64,000 nucleotides of DNA from Streptococcus sp. HMSC067H01 (GCF_001814775.1 NZ_KV817803.1:220551-284550); one strand, 5' to 3'. Counted from the stretch's first letter, positions 1 through 10,141 are shown. Numbers and translations: made by a program. Notes: generated from the sequence alone by a model not told the origin.

Positions 1-17
1 ATTGCGCAAGTATTTTA

Positions 18-803
18 TTATTTCCCCAAAAATTTTGGACGTCTTCTTTCAGAATGTGCACGAACACCTTCCTTGAAATCTTCGGTATAAGATAGAGTTT
101 CCTGTAGCTCCAGTTCCAATTTGGCATATTCATGCCACTGCTTAAACTCGCTCTCCCAGACCAATTTCTTAATGGCTGCGTAAGAGTTAGTAGAACCTCT
201 TCTCAACTTCTTCAATAGTTGCTCTCTTGTCTTTTCCAGTTGATCACTAGCACACAGACGATAGACAGCTCCTGCTTCTAAAGCCTTCTCAGCTGTAAAA
301 GCTTCACCGGTCATAGCCAGCTGCGTTGCCCGAGTCGCTCCTAGAGATCGTGTCAGCAAGAATATACCACCCGCATCTGGAGCCAAGCCTACGCCTACAA
401 AGGCTTGAATAAATTTAGCCTTGTCCGATGCAATACAGAAATCAACAGCCAAGGCCATATTAGCAGCTGCACCAGCAACTGCTCCATCTACTTCCATGAT
501 GACAGGCTTAGGAATTTGCTTTATTTTATAAGAAATGGCATTGACTAATTCTGCAATCTGAGTCAAGGAGGCAATATCATCCTCATCGACAGCTCGTTTC
601 ATCTCTACCAAGTCTCCTCCGACAGAAAAAACCTTGCCTGCTGCATTGATGAGAATATAGGAAACAGCACTATCTTTTTCAGCCAATTCCAAGGCTTCTA
701 AAATTTCCTGACACATAGGAATATGAAAACCATTTGCTACCTCAGGACGATTCAGAGTAAGCATCGCTAGATCGTCCTGAATTTGATAGATAATATGATT
801 CAT
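18..803 (-). CDS. fabM: FabM, trans-2-decenoyl-ACP isomerase (enoyl-CoA hydratase/isomerase family)
   Basis: A 261-residue crotonase-fold protein. In streptococci this family member isomerises trans-2- to cis-3-decenoyl-ACP, the branch point that makes unsaturated fatty acids. The oxyanion-hole region is visible (GGDLVEMK near residue 65 and [17 protein letters not shown] near 110). An in-frame codon 15 bases upstream is possible, but GAAAGGAG lies six bases before the ATG at 803, so I start there. A promoter reading TTGTCT-17-TATAAT lies at 852..880 on the minus strand; the AT-rich stretch just after it faintly resembles a FabT box (TTTGA-rich), which is only a guess. The fab cluster would be expected just beyond the left edge. 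Function follows from family and from its known place next to lysC/serS in pneumococci. Confidence 0.85.
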   Translation of the reverse strand: MNHIIYQIQDDLAMLTLNRPEVANGFHIPMCQEILEALELAEKDSAVSYILINAAGKVFSVGGDLVEMKRAVDEDDIASLTQIAELVNAISYKIKQIPKPVIMEVDGAVAGAAANMALAVDFCIASDKAKFIQAFVGVGLAPDAGGIFLLTRSLGATRATQLAMTGEAFTAEKALEAGAVYRLCASDQLEKTREQLLKKLRRGSTNSYAAIKKLVWESEFKQWHEYAKLELELQETLSYTEDFKEGVRAHSERRRPKFLGK

Positions 804-851
804 AGCCACTCCTTTCAAATTACAACGATGTTTAAATTATTTTATTTTCAA

Positions 852-880
852 ATTATATCTTTTTCCGGCTTTTTAGACAA
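852..880 (-). promoter_or_regulatory. Promoter of fabM
   Basis: On the minus strand TTGTCT (-35) is followed after 17 bases by a perfect TATAAT (-10). The leader to the fabM start is about 45 bases and AT-rich. Confidence 0.55.
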
Positions 881-882
881 GA

Positions 883-915
883 GAAAAATCGACCGAAAGT
901 GTCTCGGCCGATTTT
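883..915 (-). terminator. Intrinsic terminator of the secreted-protein gene
   Basis: Twelve-base arms AAAATCGACCGA (885..896) and TCGGCCGATTTT (904..915) pair with one G-T; on the minus strand the hairpin runs into TTTTTCTC. It overlaps the last codon of the preceding gene. Confidence 0.75.
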
Positions 916-1474
916 AAAACCTTAGTTTGGTCTCTAAAAATACAGGAAAACCAGTACTTGTATCATCCATGAAATCATAAATCACTTCAAGCATCCGCCC
1001 TCCTTCTCTCTGATAGAGCTGTGCTTGGTTGGATCCTTTATAGTAGAATTCTCCTGAAACCATGTAAAAAATACGATTTGGATCTTCAAGGTAGGCAAAA
1101 AGATTGCCTGTAAAAGGAGCTTCCTTGTCTCCGTCCTTGTTGACCAGACTTGTCGCTAAGAGTTTCGTGATTCCTCTAAATTGTCCACTTTCATCTGTTC
1201 GACAATAAAACTTGACTCTAGCTTCATAGTTAGGATTGACGATAAGTTTTTCAGAGAGAATTCGATAGGTCCTTGCCTTACTATCTGACAAGCCGATAGA
1301 TAAGATAATTTTTGCCCTCTCAACTGAAATCTGACGCTCCTGCGCATACTCCATCGCTAATTCTTCTCCGGTCAAACGACCACTGGGAAGAGCTTGAGAC
1401 CTTGCTCCGATATTTGTAGGAATCATCACGAAGGTAAGGACTAGTATGATTAAACAAACTACTCTTTTAATCAT
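914..1474 (-). CDS. Secreted or membrane-anchored protein of unknown function
   Basis: 186 residues. It starts with a lysine/arginine pair and a hydrophobic stretch (about residues 4-24, VVCLIILVLTFVMI) that looks like a signal peptide or N-terminal anchor ending near IGA. There is no lipobox cysteine. The rest is a soluble, mixed alpha/beta domain with a run of strand-like segments (FRGITKLLATS, NRIFYMVSGEFYYKG, MLEVIYDFMDD). An equivalent gene of unknown function sits between fabM and lysC in pneumococci. It is a single-gene unit, with its own terminator overlapping the stop codon. I do not recognise a domain and assign no function. Confidence 0.7.
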   Translation of the reverse strand: MIKRVVCLIILVLTFVMIPTNIGARSQALPSGRLTGEELAMEYAQERQISVERAKIILSIGLSDSKARTYRILSEKLIVNPNYEARVKFYCRTDESGQFRGITKLLATSLVNKDGDKEAPFTGNLFAYLEDPNRIFYMVSGEFYYKGSNQAQLYQREGGRMLEVIYDFMDDTSTGFPVFLETKLRF

Positions 1475-1575
1475 CTTCCCCCAACTCCTTTCATTAGAAG
1501 AGTCTTTCCTCCTACACCTTTATTATAAGCTTTTCTGATGAGACTTTCAAACAATTGTATAGGATATTTTTCAGT

Positions 1576-1604
1576 TTGAAAAAAGCCCCTCTTTCTGCTA
1601 TAAT
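1576..1604 (+). promoter_or_regulatory. Promoter of lysC
   Basis: TTGAAA (1576..1581), 17-base spacer, TGC then perfect TATAAT (1599..1604), so an extended -10. The leader to lysC is only about 23 bases, leaving no room for a lysine riboswitch. Confidence 0.8.
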
Positions 1605-1633
1605 CGTATAAAATACTTACTTTAGGAGTTCTT

Positions 1634-2998
1634 ATGAAGGTTGTTAAATTTGGTGGAAGCTCGCTTGCCTCTGCTAGTCAGTTAGAAAAAGTTTTAAACA
1701 TTGTAAAAAGTGACCCTGAACGTCGTTTCGTAGTTGTATCTGCTCCAGGCAAACGTGACGCCGAGGATACTAAGGTGACAGATGCCTTAATTAAATACTA
1801 CCGCGACTATGTAGCTGGTAACGATATCAGTAAACGTCAAAACTGGATTATTGATCGTTATGCTGCCATGGTTAGTGAGCTAAAACTCAAACCCACAGTT
1901 CTAGAAAAAATCTCAAAAAGCATCCGTGCTCTCGCAACTCTTCCAATTGAAGACAATGAATTTCTCTACGATACCTTCTTAGCAGCAGGAGAAAATAACA
2001 ATGCCAAGTTGATTGCAGCCTACTTCAACCAAAATGGCTTGGAAGCACGTTATGTTCATCCTAGAGAAGCTGGTATCGTCGTTACGAGCGAACCTGGAAA
2101 TGCGCGAATCATCCCATCAAGTTATGATAAAATCGAGGAATTGACAAATTCAACTGAAGTTCTTGTTATCCCTGGTTTCTTCGGTGTTACGAAAGAAGAT
2201 CAAATTTGTACCTTCTCACGTGGAGGATCAGATATTACTGGTTCTATCATTGCTGCTGGTGTCAAAGCTGACCTCTATGAAAACTTTACTGATGTAGATG
2301 GAATCTTTGCAGCTCACCCTGGTATTATCCATAAGCCACACTCTATCCCTGAATTGACCTACCGTGAAATGCGTGAATTGGCCTATGCAGGATTCTCTGT
2401 ACTACACGATGAAGCCCTTCTTCCTGCCTACCGTGGTAAAATTCCTCTCGTTATCAAAAATACTAACAATCCTGACCATCCAGGTACCCGCATTGTTCTC
2501 AAACATAGCAGTGATAAATTCCCTGTGGTAGGTATTGCCAGTGATGCTGGTTTTGTCAGCATCAATATGTCTAAATACCTCATGAACCGTGAAGTTGGTT
2601 TTGGTCGTAAAGCCCTTCAAATCTTGGAAGACCTTAATATCGGCTGGGAACACATGCCTACAGGTATCGATGATCTCTCTATCATCCTTCGTGAACGTGA
2701 GCTGACTCCTATCAAAGAGGAAGAAATTCTCCGCCAACTTGTCCAAAAGGCTGAAGTCGACCATGCTGAAATTGAACACGGCCTCTCTATCATCATGATT
2801 GTAGGGGAAAAAATGAAGAGCCACATCGGGGTAACTGCTACAGCCACTCGTGCCCTATCTGAAAACAACATTAACATCCAAATGATGTCACAAGGTTCTA
2901 GTGAGGTTTCTATCATGTTCGTTGTCCAAAAAGACCAAGAAAAAGCTGCTATCAAGGCGCTCTACCAGGCCTTTTTCGGAGAAAGTAAGGAAGACTAA
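1634..2998 (+). CDS. lysC: Aspartate kinase
   Basis: Aspartokinase (454 aa) phosphorylates L-aspartate, the first step towards threonine, methionine, lysine and diaminopimelate. The amino-acid kinase domain begins with the hallmark VKFGGSSLAS at residues 4-13 and carries SRGGSDITG near residue 200; two ACT-type regulatory domains fill the C-terminal 150 residues (VGIASDAGFVSINMS; MIVGEKMKSHIGVTATATRAL). AGGAG lies six bases before the ATG. The short leader contains no visible amino-acid-sensing structure, so feedback is probably through the ACT domains. It is followed two bases later by the DUF956 gene, so the two are co-transcribed. Confidence 0.93.
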   Translation: MKVVKFGGSSLASASQLEKVLNIVKSDPERRFVVVSAPGKRDAEDTKVTDALIKYYRDYVAGNDISKRQNWIIDRYAAMVSELKLKPTVLEKISKSIRALATLPIEDNEFLYDTFLAAGENNNAKLIAAYFNQNGLEARYVHPREAGIVVTSEPGNARIIPSSYDKIEELTNSTEVLVIPGFFGVTKEDQICTFSRGGSDITGSIIAAGVKADLYENFTDVDGIFAAHPGIIHKPHSIPELTYREMRELAYAGFSVLHDEALLPAYRGKIPLVIKNTNNPDHPGTRIVLKHSSDKFPVVGIASDAGFVSINMSKYLMNREVGFGRKALQILEDLNIGWEHMPTGIDDLSIILRERELTPIKEEEILRQLVQKAEVDHAEIEHGLSIIMIVGEKMKSHIGVTATATRALSENNINIQMMSQGSSEVSIMFVVQKDQEKAAIKALYQAFFGESKED

Positions 2999-3000
2999 GT

Positions 3001-3372
3001 ATGGCACAATCTCTCAACAAGGTCATTGACCTACAAACTACTGGAACTTCTTACCTTTCTATACAAGGTAAAGTTGGAAAATTTCTGGTAGGAGACCAAG
3101 CCTTAGAGTTTTACTCGGATCGCAATATTGAGGATTATATCCAAATTCCTTGGACCAGTGTCAATCAAATTGGAGCCAATGTTTCAGGTCGCAAGGTTAG
3201 TCGGCATTTTGAAGTCTTTACAGATCAAGGAAAATTTCTCTTCGCCTCAAAAGACTCTGGAAAAATCCTTAAGATTGCTCGAGAAAAAATCGGAAACAAC
3301 AAGGTTGTCAAACTTCCCACCTTACTCCAAATCATTGGCAAAAAAATAAAAAATCTATTTGCAAAAAAATAG
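3001..3372 (+). CDS. DUF956 / ManO-like protein
   Basis: 123 residues of the DUF956 family, whose members often sit in mannose-PTS operons (ManO). The family pattern is visible: GKFLVGDQALEFYSDRNIEDYIQIPWTSV near residues 26-55 and FLFASKDSGKILKIAR near 80-95, a PH-like small domain. The C-terminus is strongly basic (KKIKNLFAKK). It starts two bases after the lysC stop, so it is translated from the lysC message. No PTS gene adjoins it here, which is odd for the family, although a mannose-family PTS lies 4 kb away at 7.4-10 kb. The promoter of serS lies within its last codons. Confidence 0.75.
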   Translation: MAQSLNKVIDLQTTGTSYLSIQGKVGKFLVGDQALEFYSDRNIEDYIQIPWTSVNQIGANVSGRKVSRHFEVFTDQGKFLFASKDSGKILKIAREKIGNNKVVKLPTLLQIIGKKIKNLFAKK

Positions 3373-3387
3373 AAAGTTTAGTATAAT
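3359..3387 (+). promoter_or_regulatory. Promoter of the serS T-box transcript
   Basis: TTGCAA (3359..3364), 17 bases, TATAAT (3382..3387). The -35 box lies inside the end of the DUF956 gene. Transcription would start about 3394, at the base of T-box stem I. Confidence 0.75.
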
Positions 3388-3390
3388 CAT

Positions 3391-3570
3391 AGCAACGGAT
3401 AAGTAGGTTATCCTCTTCTTTCAGAAAGTCTGCGGATGCTGCGAGCAGATAGGAGAGATAGGTGAAATTCTACCGTTGTTTTAAATCAAATACAGAATCA
3501 AGTGCACACCTGTGAAGTTGGATGGAACCGTGGCTCTGCCACTCCAACGCTTTGTCAGATGTGCTTTTTT
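3391..3570 (+). promoter_or_regulatory. T-box riboswitch, serine-specific
   Basis: This leader precedes seryl-tRNA synthetase. AGCAACGG (3391 on) pairs with CCGTTGTT (3473..3480) to close stem I. The specifier loop holds TCT (3469..3471), a serine codon followed by a purine, as expected. The T-box itself reads GGATGGAACCGTGG near 3520..3533, close to the GGGTGGNACCGCG consensus. A stem (GTTGGA...TCCAAC) and an outer pairing (AGTGCACACCTG with CAGATGTGCT) run into TTTTTT at 3565..3570, forming the terminator that uncharged tRNA-Ser would prevent. Confidence 0.9.
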
Positions 3571-3585
3571 CATAAAGGAGTTTAT

Positions 3586-4860
3586 ATGCTAGATATCAAA
3601 CGTATTCGTACAGACTTTGATGCTGTCGCAGAAAAATTGGCTACACGTGGTGTAGATGCTGCTATCTTGAACGAGATGAAAGAAATCGATGCTAAACGTC
3701 GTGACATCTTGGTTAAGGTTGAAACCCTCAAGGCAGAGCGTAACACGGTTTCTGCTGAAATTGCTCAAGCTAAGCGCAACAAGGAAAATGCCGATGATAA
3801 GATTGCTGCCATGCAAACCCTATCTGCCGAAGTCAAAGCACTCGATGCAGAATTAGCTGAAATCGATGCTAAATTGACAGAATTTACCACTACTCTTCCA
3901 AACATCCCAGCTGACAGTGTTCCAATTGGTGCTGATGAAGATGATAATGTAGAAGTTCGCCGTTGGGGAACTCCTCGCGAGTTTGACTTCGAACCAAAAG
4001 CCCACTGGGATCTCGGAGAAGACCTTGGTATTCTTGACTGGGAACGTGGTGGAAAAGTCACTGGAGCTCGTTTCCTCTTCTATAAAGGCCTTGGAGCTCG
4101 CTTAGAACGCGCTATTTACAACTTTATGTTGGATGAACATGGTAAGGAAGGTTATACTGAAGTCATTACCCCTTACATGGTTAACCACGATTCTATGTTT
4201 GGTACTGGTCAATATCCAAAATTCAAGGAAGATACGTTTGAATTGAAAGATACGAACTACGTCCTCATTCCTACCGCTGAAGTACCTTTAACTAACTACT
4301 ACCGTGATGAAATCATCGATGGCAAAGATCTACCAATCTACTTTACTGCTATGAGCCCATCTTTCCGTTCAGAAGCTGGTTCTGCTGGTCGCGATACTCG
4401 CGGCTTGATCCGTTTACATCAATTCCACAAAGTTGAAATGGTGAAATTTGCCAAACCTGAGGAATCATACGAAGAATTGGAGAAAATGACAGCCAACGCT
4501 GAAAACATTCTTCAAAAACTAAACTTGCCATACCGTGTAGTTGCTCTTTCTACAGGAGATATGGGCTTCTCAGCTGCTAAGACTTACGACTTGGAAGTTT
4601 GGATTCCTGCACAAAATACCTACCGAGAAATCTCAAGCTGTTCAAATACAGAAGATTTCCAAGCACGTCGTGCCCAAATCCGTTACCGTGATGAAGCAGA
4701 TGGTAAAGTTAAACTTCTTCACACCTTGAACGGTTCTGGACTTGCTGTTGGACGTACCGTCGCTGCTATCCTTGAAAACTATCAAAATGAAGATGGTTCT
4801 GTAACTATTCCTGAAGTTCTTCGTCCATACATGGGTGGAGCTGAAGTTATCAAACCATAA
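3586..4860 (+). CDS. serS: Seryl-tRNA synthetase
   Basis: SerRS (424 aa) charges tRNA-Ser with serine. The N-terminal 100 residues form the expected long coiled-coil arm that grips tRNA ([18 protein letters not shown]); class II motifs follow, including [35 protein letters not shown] (motif 2) and [16 protein letters not shown] (motif 3). An upstream in-frame ATG at 3502 lies inside the T-box, so the ATG at 3586, behind AAAGGAG, is the start. Expression is controlled by the T-box in front of it, which reads serine through a TCT specifier. Confidence 0.96.
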   Translation: MLDIKRIRTDFDAVAEKLATRGVDAAILNEMKEIDAKRRDILVKVETLKAERNTVSAEIAQAKRNKENADDKIAAMQTLSAEVKALDAELAEIDAKLTEFTTTLPNIPADSVPIGADEDDNVEVRRWGTPREFDFEPKAHWDLGEDLGILDWERGGKVTGARFLFYKGLGARLERAIYNFMLDEHGKEGYTEVITPYMVNHDSMFGTGQYPKFKEDTFELKDTNYVLIPTAEVPLTNYYRDEIIDGKDLPIYFTAMSPSFRSEAGSAGRDTRGLIRLHQFHKVEMVKFAKPEESYEELEKMTANAENILQKLNLPYRVVALSTGDMGFSAAKTYDLEVWIPAQNTYREISSCSNTEDFQARRAQIRYRDEADGKVKLLHTLNGSGLAVGRTVAAILENYQNEDGSVTIPEVLRPYMGGAEVIKP

Positions 4861-4867
4861 AATAAAC

Positions 4868-4893
4868 AAGAGGAAGCATAACTTCCTCTTTTG
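4868..4893 (+). terminator. Terminator of serS
   Basis: AAGAGGAAG (4868..4876) and CTTCCTCTT (4882..4890) pair perfectly around a five-base loop, followed by TTTTGC. Confidence 0.75.
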
Positions 4894-4902
4894 CATTTCA
4901 TG

Positions 4903-4945
4903 TAAGAAAACAGGTAGAAAATCTTTCATTCTACCTGTTATTTTT
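4903..4945 (-). terminator. Terminator of groESL (bidirectional)
   Basis: ACAGGTAGAA (4910..4919) pairs perfectly with TTCTACCTGT (4929..4938). On the minus strand it runs into TTTTCTT downstream of groEL; on the plus strand into TATTTTTA, so it can stop both converging transcripts. Confidence 0.8.
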
Positions 4946-4952
4946 ATATTCT

Positions 4953-6872
<1,920 letters not shown>

Positions 6873-6901
6873 CTGTTTTCCTCCATAATTCAATCATATT
6901 A

Positions 6902-6928
6902 TTAGCACTCTTTGCATATGAGTGCTAA
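6902..6928 (-). promoter_or_regulatory. CIRCE operator (HrcA) of groESL
   Basis: Perfect TTAGCACTC-N9-GAGTGCTAA inverted repeat between the promoter and groES. HrcA, encoded at 37.6-38.7 kb in this window, is the known CIRCE repressor. Confidence 0.95.
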
Positions 6929-6939
6929 ACCATAGTTCT

Positions 6940-6968
6940 ATTGTATCACTTAGTCAGAAATAGTCAAG
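6940..6968 (-). promoter_or_regulatory. groESL promoter overlapped by a CtsR-like box
   Basis: On the minus strand TTGACT (6962..6967) is followed after 16 bases by TACAAT (6940..6945). On the plus strand 6952..6968 reads AGTCAGA-AAT-AGTCAAG, matching the CtsR consensus (A/G)GTCAAA-NAN-(A/G)GTCAAA with one mismatch per heptad. The box covers the -35, where a repressor would block polymerase. CtsR binding is inferred; ctsR itself is not in the window. Confidence 0.7.
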
Positions 6969-6998
6969 AAAAAAACACCTCAAAATGAATGAGATGTT
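6968..6998 (-). terminator. Terminator of the small membrane-protein gene after levG
   Basis: AACACCTCA (6974..6982) and TGAGATGTT (6990..6998) pair with one G-T; on the minus strand the stem leads into TTTTTTTC. It abuts the groES -35 region, separating the lev cassette from groESL. Confidence 0.65.
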
Positions 6999-7007
6999 CC
7001 TTAAAGA

Positions 7008-7301
7008 TCACTTTAGAATTATTAACTTTCGATTAAAATCATCGACGACTTTTTGGAGATTGATCCGTCCTCGATAGATACCATATCCAAAAACCACCAT
7101 TCCCAATATTCCAACCAAGGCAAGTAAAATTCCAAAAATTAAAATTGGGAGGAAGCTTTTATGAAAGAGATAAATCAAGACCATACCTATACTGGCAATG
7201 ATAAAGAGTAAGCTAAACCAACGGCCAAGATTTTCAATCATATGACGTTGATACTTAATTTCTGTTTCATATCCATTAATAAGTTCTTGTTTTGTAACCA
7301 T
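7008..7301 (-). CDS. Small two-span membrane protein at the end of the lev PTS cluster
   Basis: 97 residues. A hydrophilic N-terminus (about 1-27) precedes two hydrophobic segments (about 28-47, FSLLFIIASIGMVLIYLF, and 52-74, FLPILIFGILLALVGILGMVVFGYGIY) and a basic cytosolic-type tail. The layout recalls small DUF202-like membrane proteins, but I cannot name the family with certainty. GGAGG sits six bases before the ATG. It follows the PTS IID gene after a terminator-like hairpin, so it may be read through at a reduced level as an accessory to the PTS (S. mutans levDEFG also has a trailing small gene, levX; I do not claim they are orthologous). Confidence 0.6.
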   Translation of the reverse strand: MVTKQELINGYETEIKYQRHMIENLGRWFSLLFIIASIGMVLIYLFHKSFLPILIFGILLALVGILGMVVFGYGIYRGRINLQKVVDDFNRKLIILK

Positions 7302-7315
7302 GAGGATCCTCCTGA

Positions 7316-7368
7316 CAAAAATTGAGAATGAAGGGTAAGAGAAGGAGGTTAGTCTACTTCATTCTCAA
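7316..7368 (-). terminator. Terminator or attenuator after levG
   Basis: ATTGAGAATGAAG (7321..7333) pairs with CTTCATTCTCAA (7357..7368), giving a 12-base stem; on the minus strand TTTTTG follows. It lies between levG and the small membrane-protein gene, so the latter is either attenuated or separately transcribed. Confidence 0.75.
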
Positions 7369-7403
7369 AATTTTCTACTAGTAAATATGTGCTTTTCTTG
7401 AGC

Positions 7404-8240
7404 TTAGTAATTAAGATGTGGGTCAAAGATACCTAAAGCAACACCGACCAAAGCGACAACAACTAGAAGCAACATAACTTTGTTTGGTGAAACTTTTTTC
7501 TTAGACATTAACCACCAGCAAATAGTGATGAAAGTTGCTGTCAAGAGACCTGGATAAACACCATCAATCTTTTCTTGGATATTTAAGAATACTTTCCCTT
7601 CAGAATTCTCGAATTGAAGAGCTGTTGTAACAGATACCCAAGTTGCTGCTACCGCACCGATAACCATACCGCCGACAACGCTGATTGCTTTACGAAGTGC
7701 TTGTCCTTTTGGTCCTACTAGGAATTCAACGGCTTTATCTCCTAATTGATACCCTTTAAAGAAGGCAAAGCGCATGCCAAAGTATACCAAGAGGTTCCAC
7801 ACGATGATATAGAAGATAGCCCCTGCAACGTTACCACCTTTAGAAAGACCGAGGGCAATCCCCAAAAGAACTGGAATCAAGGTCCCAACGACCAAAGAGT
7901 CACCAATACCAGCGATTGGTCCCATCAAACCGGCACGCATACCATTGATGGTTTCACCATCCACTGCATCTCCGTTTGCTCGCGCTTCTTCCAAACCAGC
8001 TGTAATCCCTACAACAAGAGATCCAAGTTGTGGTTCAGTATTGAAGAAAGCAGTATAAGTTTGCATGGCATCTTTTTGTTCCTCTTTTGTGTCATACATT
8101 TCTTCTACGATTGGAAGCATAGAAGTTAAGTACCCGAAGGTTTGCATGTGTTCTTGAGAGAAACAAGTCAAATGGCCATAATACCAATGATGAAATGCTT
8201 TTGCTAATGTTTTCTTTGAAATTTTCTTTCTATCAGCCAT
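7404..8240 (-). CDS. levG: Mannose-family PTS component IID
   Basis: 278 residues with the IID family pattern: an N-terminal FHHWYYGHLTCFSQEHMQTFGYLTSM segment, NGMRAGLMGPIAGIGDSLVVGTLIPVLLGIALGLS in the middle and several hydrophobic spans in the last 100 residues. With IIC it forms the membrane channel that brings in and phosphorylates a hexose such as fructose or mannose. The start at 8240 (MADRKK) lies one base after the levF stop and is preceded by AGGAGG encoded within the last levF codons, so the two are translationally coupled. The symbol follows the linkage to LevQRST-type regulators; the substrate is inferred. Confidence 0.8.
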   Translation of the reverse strand: MADRKKISKKTLAKAFHHWYYGHLTCFSQEHMQTFGYLTSMLPIVEEMYDTKEEQKDAMQTYTAFFNTEPQLGSLVVGITAGLEEARANGDAVDGETINGMRAGLMGPIAGIGDSLVVGTLIPVLLGIALGLSKGGNVAGAIFYIIVWNLLVYFGMRFAFFKGYQLGDKAVEFLVGPKGQALRKAISVVGGMVIGAVAATWVSVTTALQFENSEGKVFLNIQEKIDGVYPGLLTATFITICWWLMSKKKVSPNKVMLLLVVVALVGVALGIFDPHLNY

Positions 8241-8241
8241 C

Positions 8242-9084
8242 TTAAATATCCTCCTCATCATCGTCTACGTACACCACTCCAGCTGGAGCTGCTTTCATAG
8301 ATTTAATCACTTCAAGTTCATAGTAGATTACTGCAAAGATTAATGAAACAACAGCACTAGCTACCAAGTTCAATCCAAGAGATTTAGCCAAGGTAAATCC
8401 AACAAAGAATGGAATGAAATCAGTTGCTTTTGTAACAATTTGTTTCAACAAGATAGCAATACCGACACATGGGAGAAGGGCTCCAACTGTAAAGAGGGCT
8501 TTCATCCAGAAACCATCCATAGGAAGGTAAAGTTTCATCAAATCAACCATGTTTTCACCATATTTGGTGATAATCATAGTTGGAAGGAAAGAGAAGAGGA
8601 AGTGAGAAATCCAAGGATAAACCCAGTCAACTGCGTAGAGTTTTTTGAAGTTTCCTTCTGCAACAGCTTTCCAACCAATGTGTTGCCAAAGCAAGTTCAT
8701 TGTAGCTGTACCGTAGAAAAGAACAGTACCGATTGTCCCAACGGCCGCACCGATTGGGGCTGCAGCTGCGGCAATTCCAGCTTCGTCTGTGATGTTATTG
8801 GCATGCACAAACAAGATAGCAAGAGGAACACCGATATAAGAGATGGCACGAACATCGGCAGATACGGTACCACCAGGTGTTACCAAGGCGATATAAACGA
8901 CTTGAAGGGCAACCCCGACCATAATACCAGTTGTCACATCTCCAAGAATTAAACCTGAAATCAACCCACCGATCAAGGGACGACCGAGTGTATAGTTCCC
9001 GATACTGGTACCTCCCATACCAGGCATTGAAGACAAGCTGGCGAAAATACCAAGCAAGATTGCTTGAATCCATGAAATTGTCAT
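8242..9084 (-). CDS. levF: Mannose-family PTS component IIC
   Basis: 280 residues, very hydrophobic, of the mannose/sorbose IIC family (MSSMPGMGGTSIGNYTLGRPLIGGLISGLILGD near residues 16-50; TPGGTVSADVRAISYIGVPLAI). The C-terminus is acidic (DDDEEDI) and its codons double as the Shine-Dalgarno of levG. AAAGGAG precedes the ATG. It is separated from levE by a 56-base gap holding two inverted repeats. Confidence 0.85.
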   Translation of the reverse strand: MTISWIQAILLGIFASLSSMPGMGGTSIGNYTLGRPLIGGLISGLILGDVTTGIMVGVALQVVYIALVTPGGTVSADVRAISYIGVPLAILFVHANNITDEAGIAAAAAPIGAAVGTIGTVLFYGTATMNLLWQHIGWKAVAEGNFKKLYAVDWVYPWISHFLFSFLPTMIITKYGENMVDLMKLYLPMDGFWMKALFTVGALLPCVGIAILLKQIVTKATDFIPFFVGFTLAKSLGLNLVASAVVSLIFAVIYYELEVIKSMKAAPAGVVYVDDDEEDI

Positions 9085-9104
9085 AACAAACGCTCCTTTT
9101 GTTT

Positions 9105-9138
9105 GTAAATTTATTTACCTAACAGATAAGACTGTTAG
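9105..9138 (-). other. Paired inverted repeats between levE and levF
   Basis: CTAACAG-ATAAGA-CTGTTAG (9119..9138) is a perfect 7-base-arm hairpin, directly followed by the palindrome GTAAATTTATTTAC (9105..9118). Neither has a T-run, so they look more like an mRNA processing or stabilising structure between IIB and IIC than a terminator. Confidence 0.45.
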
Positions 9139-9140
9139 TT

Positions 9141-9635
9141 TTAAAAACCAAATTTAGATTTGAAATCATCCCAGTAACCAATTGAAACATCCGGCAACAA
9201 TTGGAATTTAACCTTGTAACCTGCTGCCTGAATAGCCTGAAAGGCTTCTGCTTCTTCCTGTGTGATGGATTGGTTATTGCCCAATTTCACTGCACCAGGT
9301 CGATCATTTGCAGGGCCAACGATGATTTCTTTAACATCTCCTGGGACAAAACCTTGATCCACCAAAATTTCCTTCATATCGATTGGATTTTTGGTAATCA
9401 AGAAGTACCGACTGTCAGATTCCGTTACTTTTGCTGACTTTTCTTTAAAGGCTTCTTTTGTCCATACAAAGGTTTTCTTGTCTGATGCTCCTTTGTAAGC
9501 TTGGATCAAAACCTTGTTTGATGCTGCTGCATCGTTTACGGCAATCAAACCATCACATGGTTTTTCTTTTGCCCAGCGTGTGACTGTTTGACCGTGAATC
9601 ATGCGGTCATCAATCCGTACAAATGTTACTACCAT
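9141..9635 (-). CDS. levE: Mannose-family PTS component IIB
   Basis: 164-residue cytosolic phosphotransfer subunit. The active-site region reads VRIDDRMIHGQTVTRW, with the phospho-accepting histidine at residue 14, as in LevE/ManX-type IIB. It receives phosphate from IIA and passes it to the sugar entering through IIC/IID. GGGAGG precedes the ATG. It follows levD by 14 bases. Confidence 0.88.
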   Translation of the reverse strand: MVVTFVRIDDRMIHGQTVTRWAKEKPCDGLIAVNDAAASNKVLIQAYKGASDKKTFVWTKEAFKEKSAKVTESDSRYFLITKNPIDMKEILVDQGFVPGDVKEIIVGPANDRPGAVKLGNNQSITQEEAEAFQAIQAAGYKVKFQLLPDVSIGYWDDFKSKFGF

Positions 9636-9649
9636 AAGGTACCTCCCTA

Positions 9650-10087
9650 TTAAATATCGTCATCATCTTCTTCAGCACTAGTGGCTGAAACTTCAAAAGG
9701 TTGTAGTGCAGATTTTGCTTCTGATAAGATAGTTGCTGACAAATCGTCTCCATCCAACACATCCTTCATCACAACTGCTGTCAGAGCCATGGTCAGGTTC
9801 ATCCCACCAAGGATCAAAGCTCCATCTAGCTTTCCAGCTTCTTCTAGGACAGTGGCTGCCGTAGTTAATGGACTACCACCTACAATATCTGCTAAGACCA
9901 GCACAGAATCATCTGCTGTCAATTCTGAAATGCTCTCTCTAAAATCAACTGCAAAGTCATCGACCGATTTTCCTTCTTTAAGTCCAACTGCGATGACCTG
10001 ATTCATCTTGTCACCAGCAAACATAGCTAGCGATGTTTTTAGTCCTTCTGCCAATCCACCATGACTGACAAAAATGAGATATTTCAT
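9650..10087 (-). CDS. levD: Mannose-family PTS component IIA
   Basis: 145 residues with the IIA-man signature KYLIFVSHGGLAEGL; His9 is the predicted phosphorylation site, receiving phosphate from HPr. A conserved DIVGGSPLTTA loop follows near residue 67. It is a stand-alone IIA rather than the IIAB fusion of ManL. First gene of levDEFG; GGAGG sits before the ATG. Upstream lie a weak promoter, a cre site, an inverted repeat and the terminator of the lev sensing operon, so it has its own regulated promoter. Confidence 0.88.
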   Translation of the reverse strand: MKYLIFVSHGGLAEGLKTSLAMFAGDKMNQVIAVGLKEGKSVDDFAVDFRESISELTADDSVLVLADIVGGSPLTTAATVLEEAGKLDGALILGGMNLTMALTAVVMKDVLDGDDLSATILSEAKSALQPFEVSATSAEEDDDDI

Positions 10088-10114
10088 TTTGCTACGCCTC
10101 CTTTATTTGACTCT

Positions 10115-10141
10115 ATTGTAGAATATTTGGAAGCGCTTTTA
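10115..10141 (-). promoter_or_regulatory. levD promoter -10 region and cre (CcpA) site
   Basis: On the minus strand TACAAT (10115..10120) serves as -10; no good -35 is present at 17 bases, which suits an activator-dependent promoter. 10128..10141 reads TGGAAGCGCTTTTA, a good match to the catabolite-response consensus TGWAANCGNTNWCA, lying across the spacer/-35. CcpA repression on glucose is the expected outcome. Confidence 0.7.

Noticed and set aside
3502..3585. Longer N-terminus for serS starting at 3502
   Set aside because: The extra 28 codons lie in the T-box antiterminator/terminator region; the ATG at 3586 has its own AAAGGAG and matches the SerRS family start.
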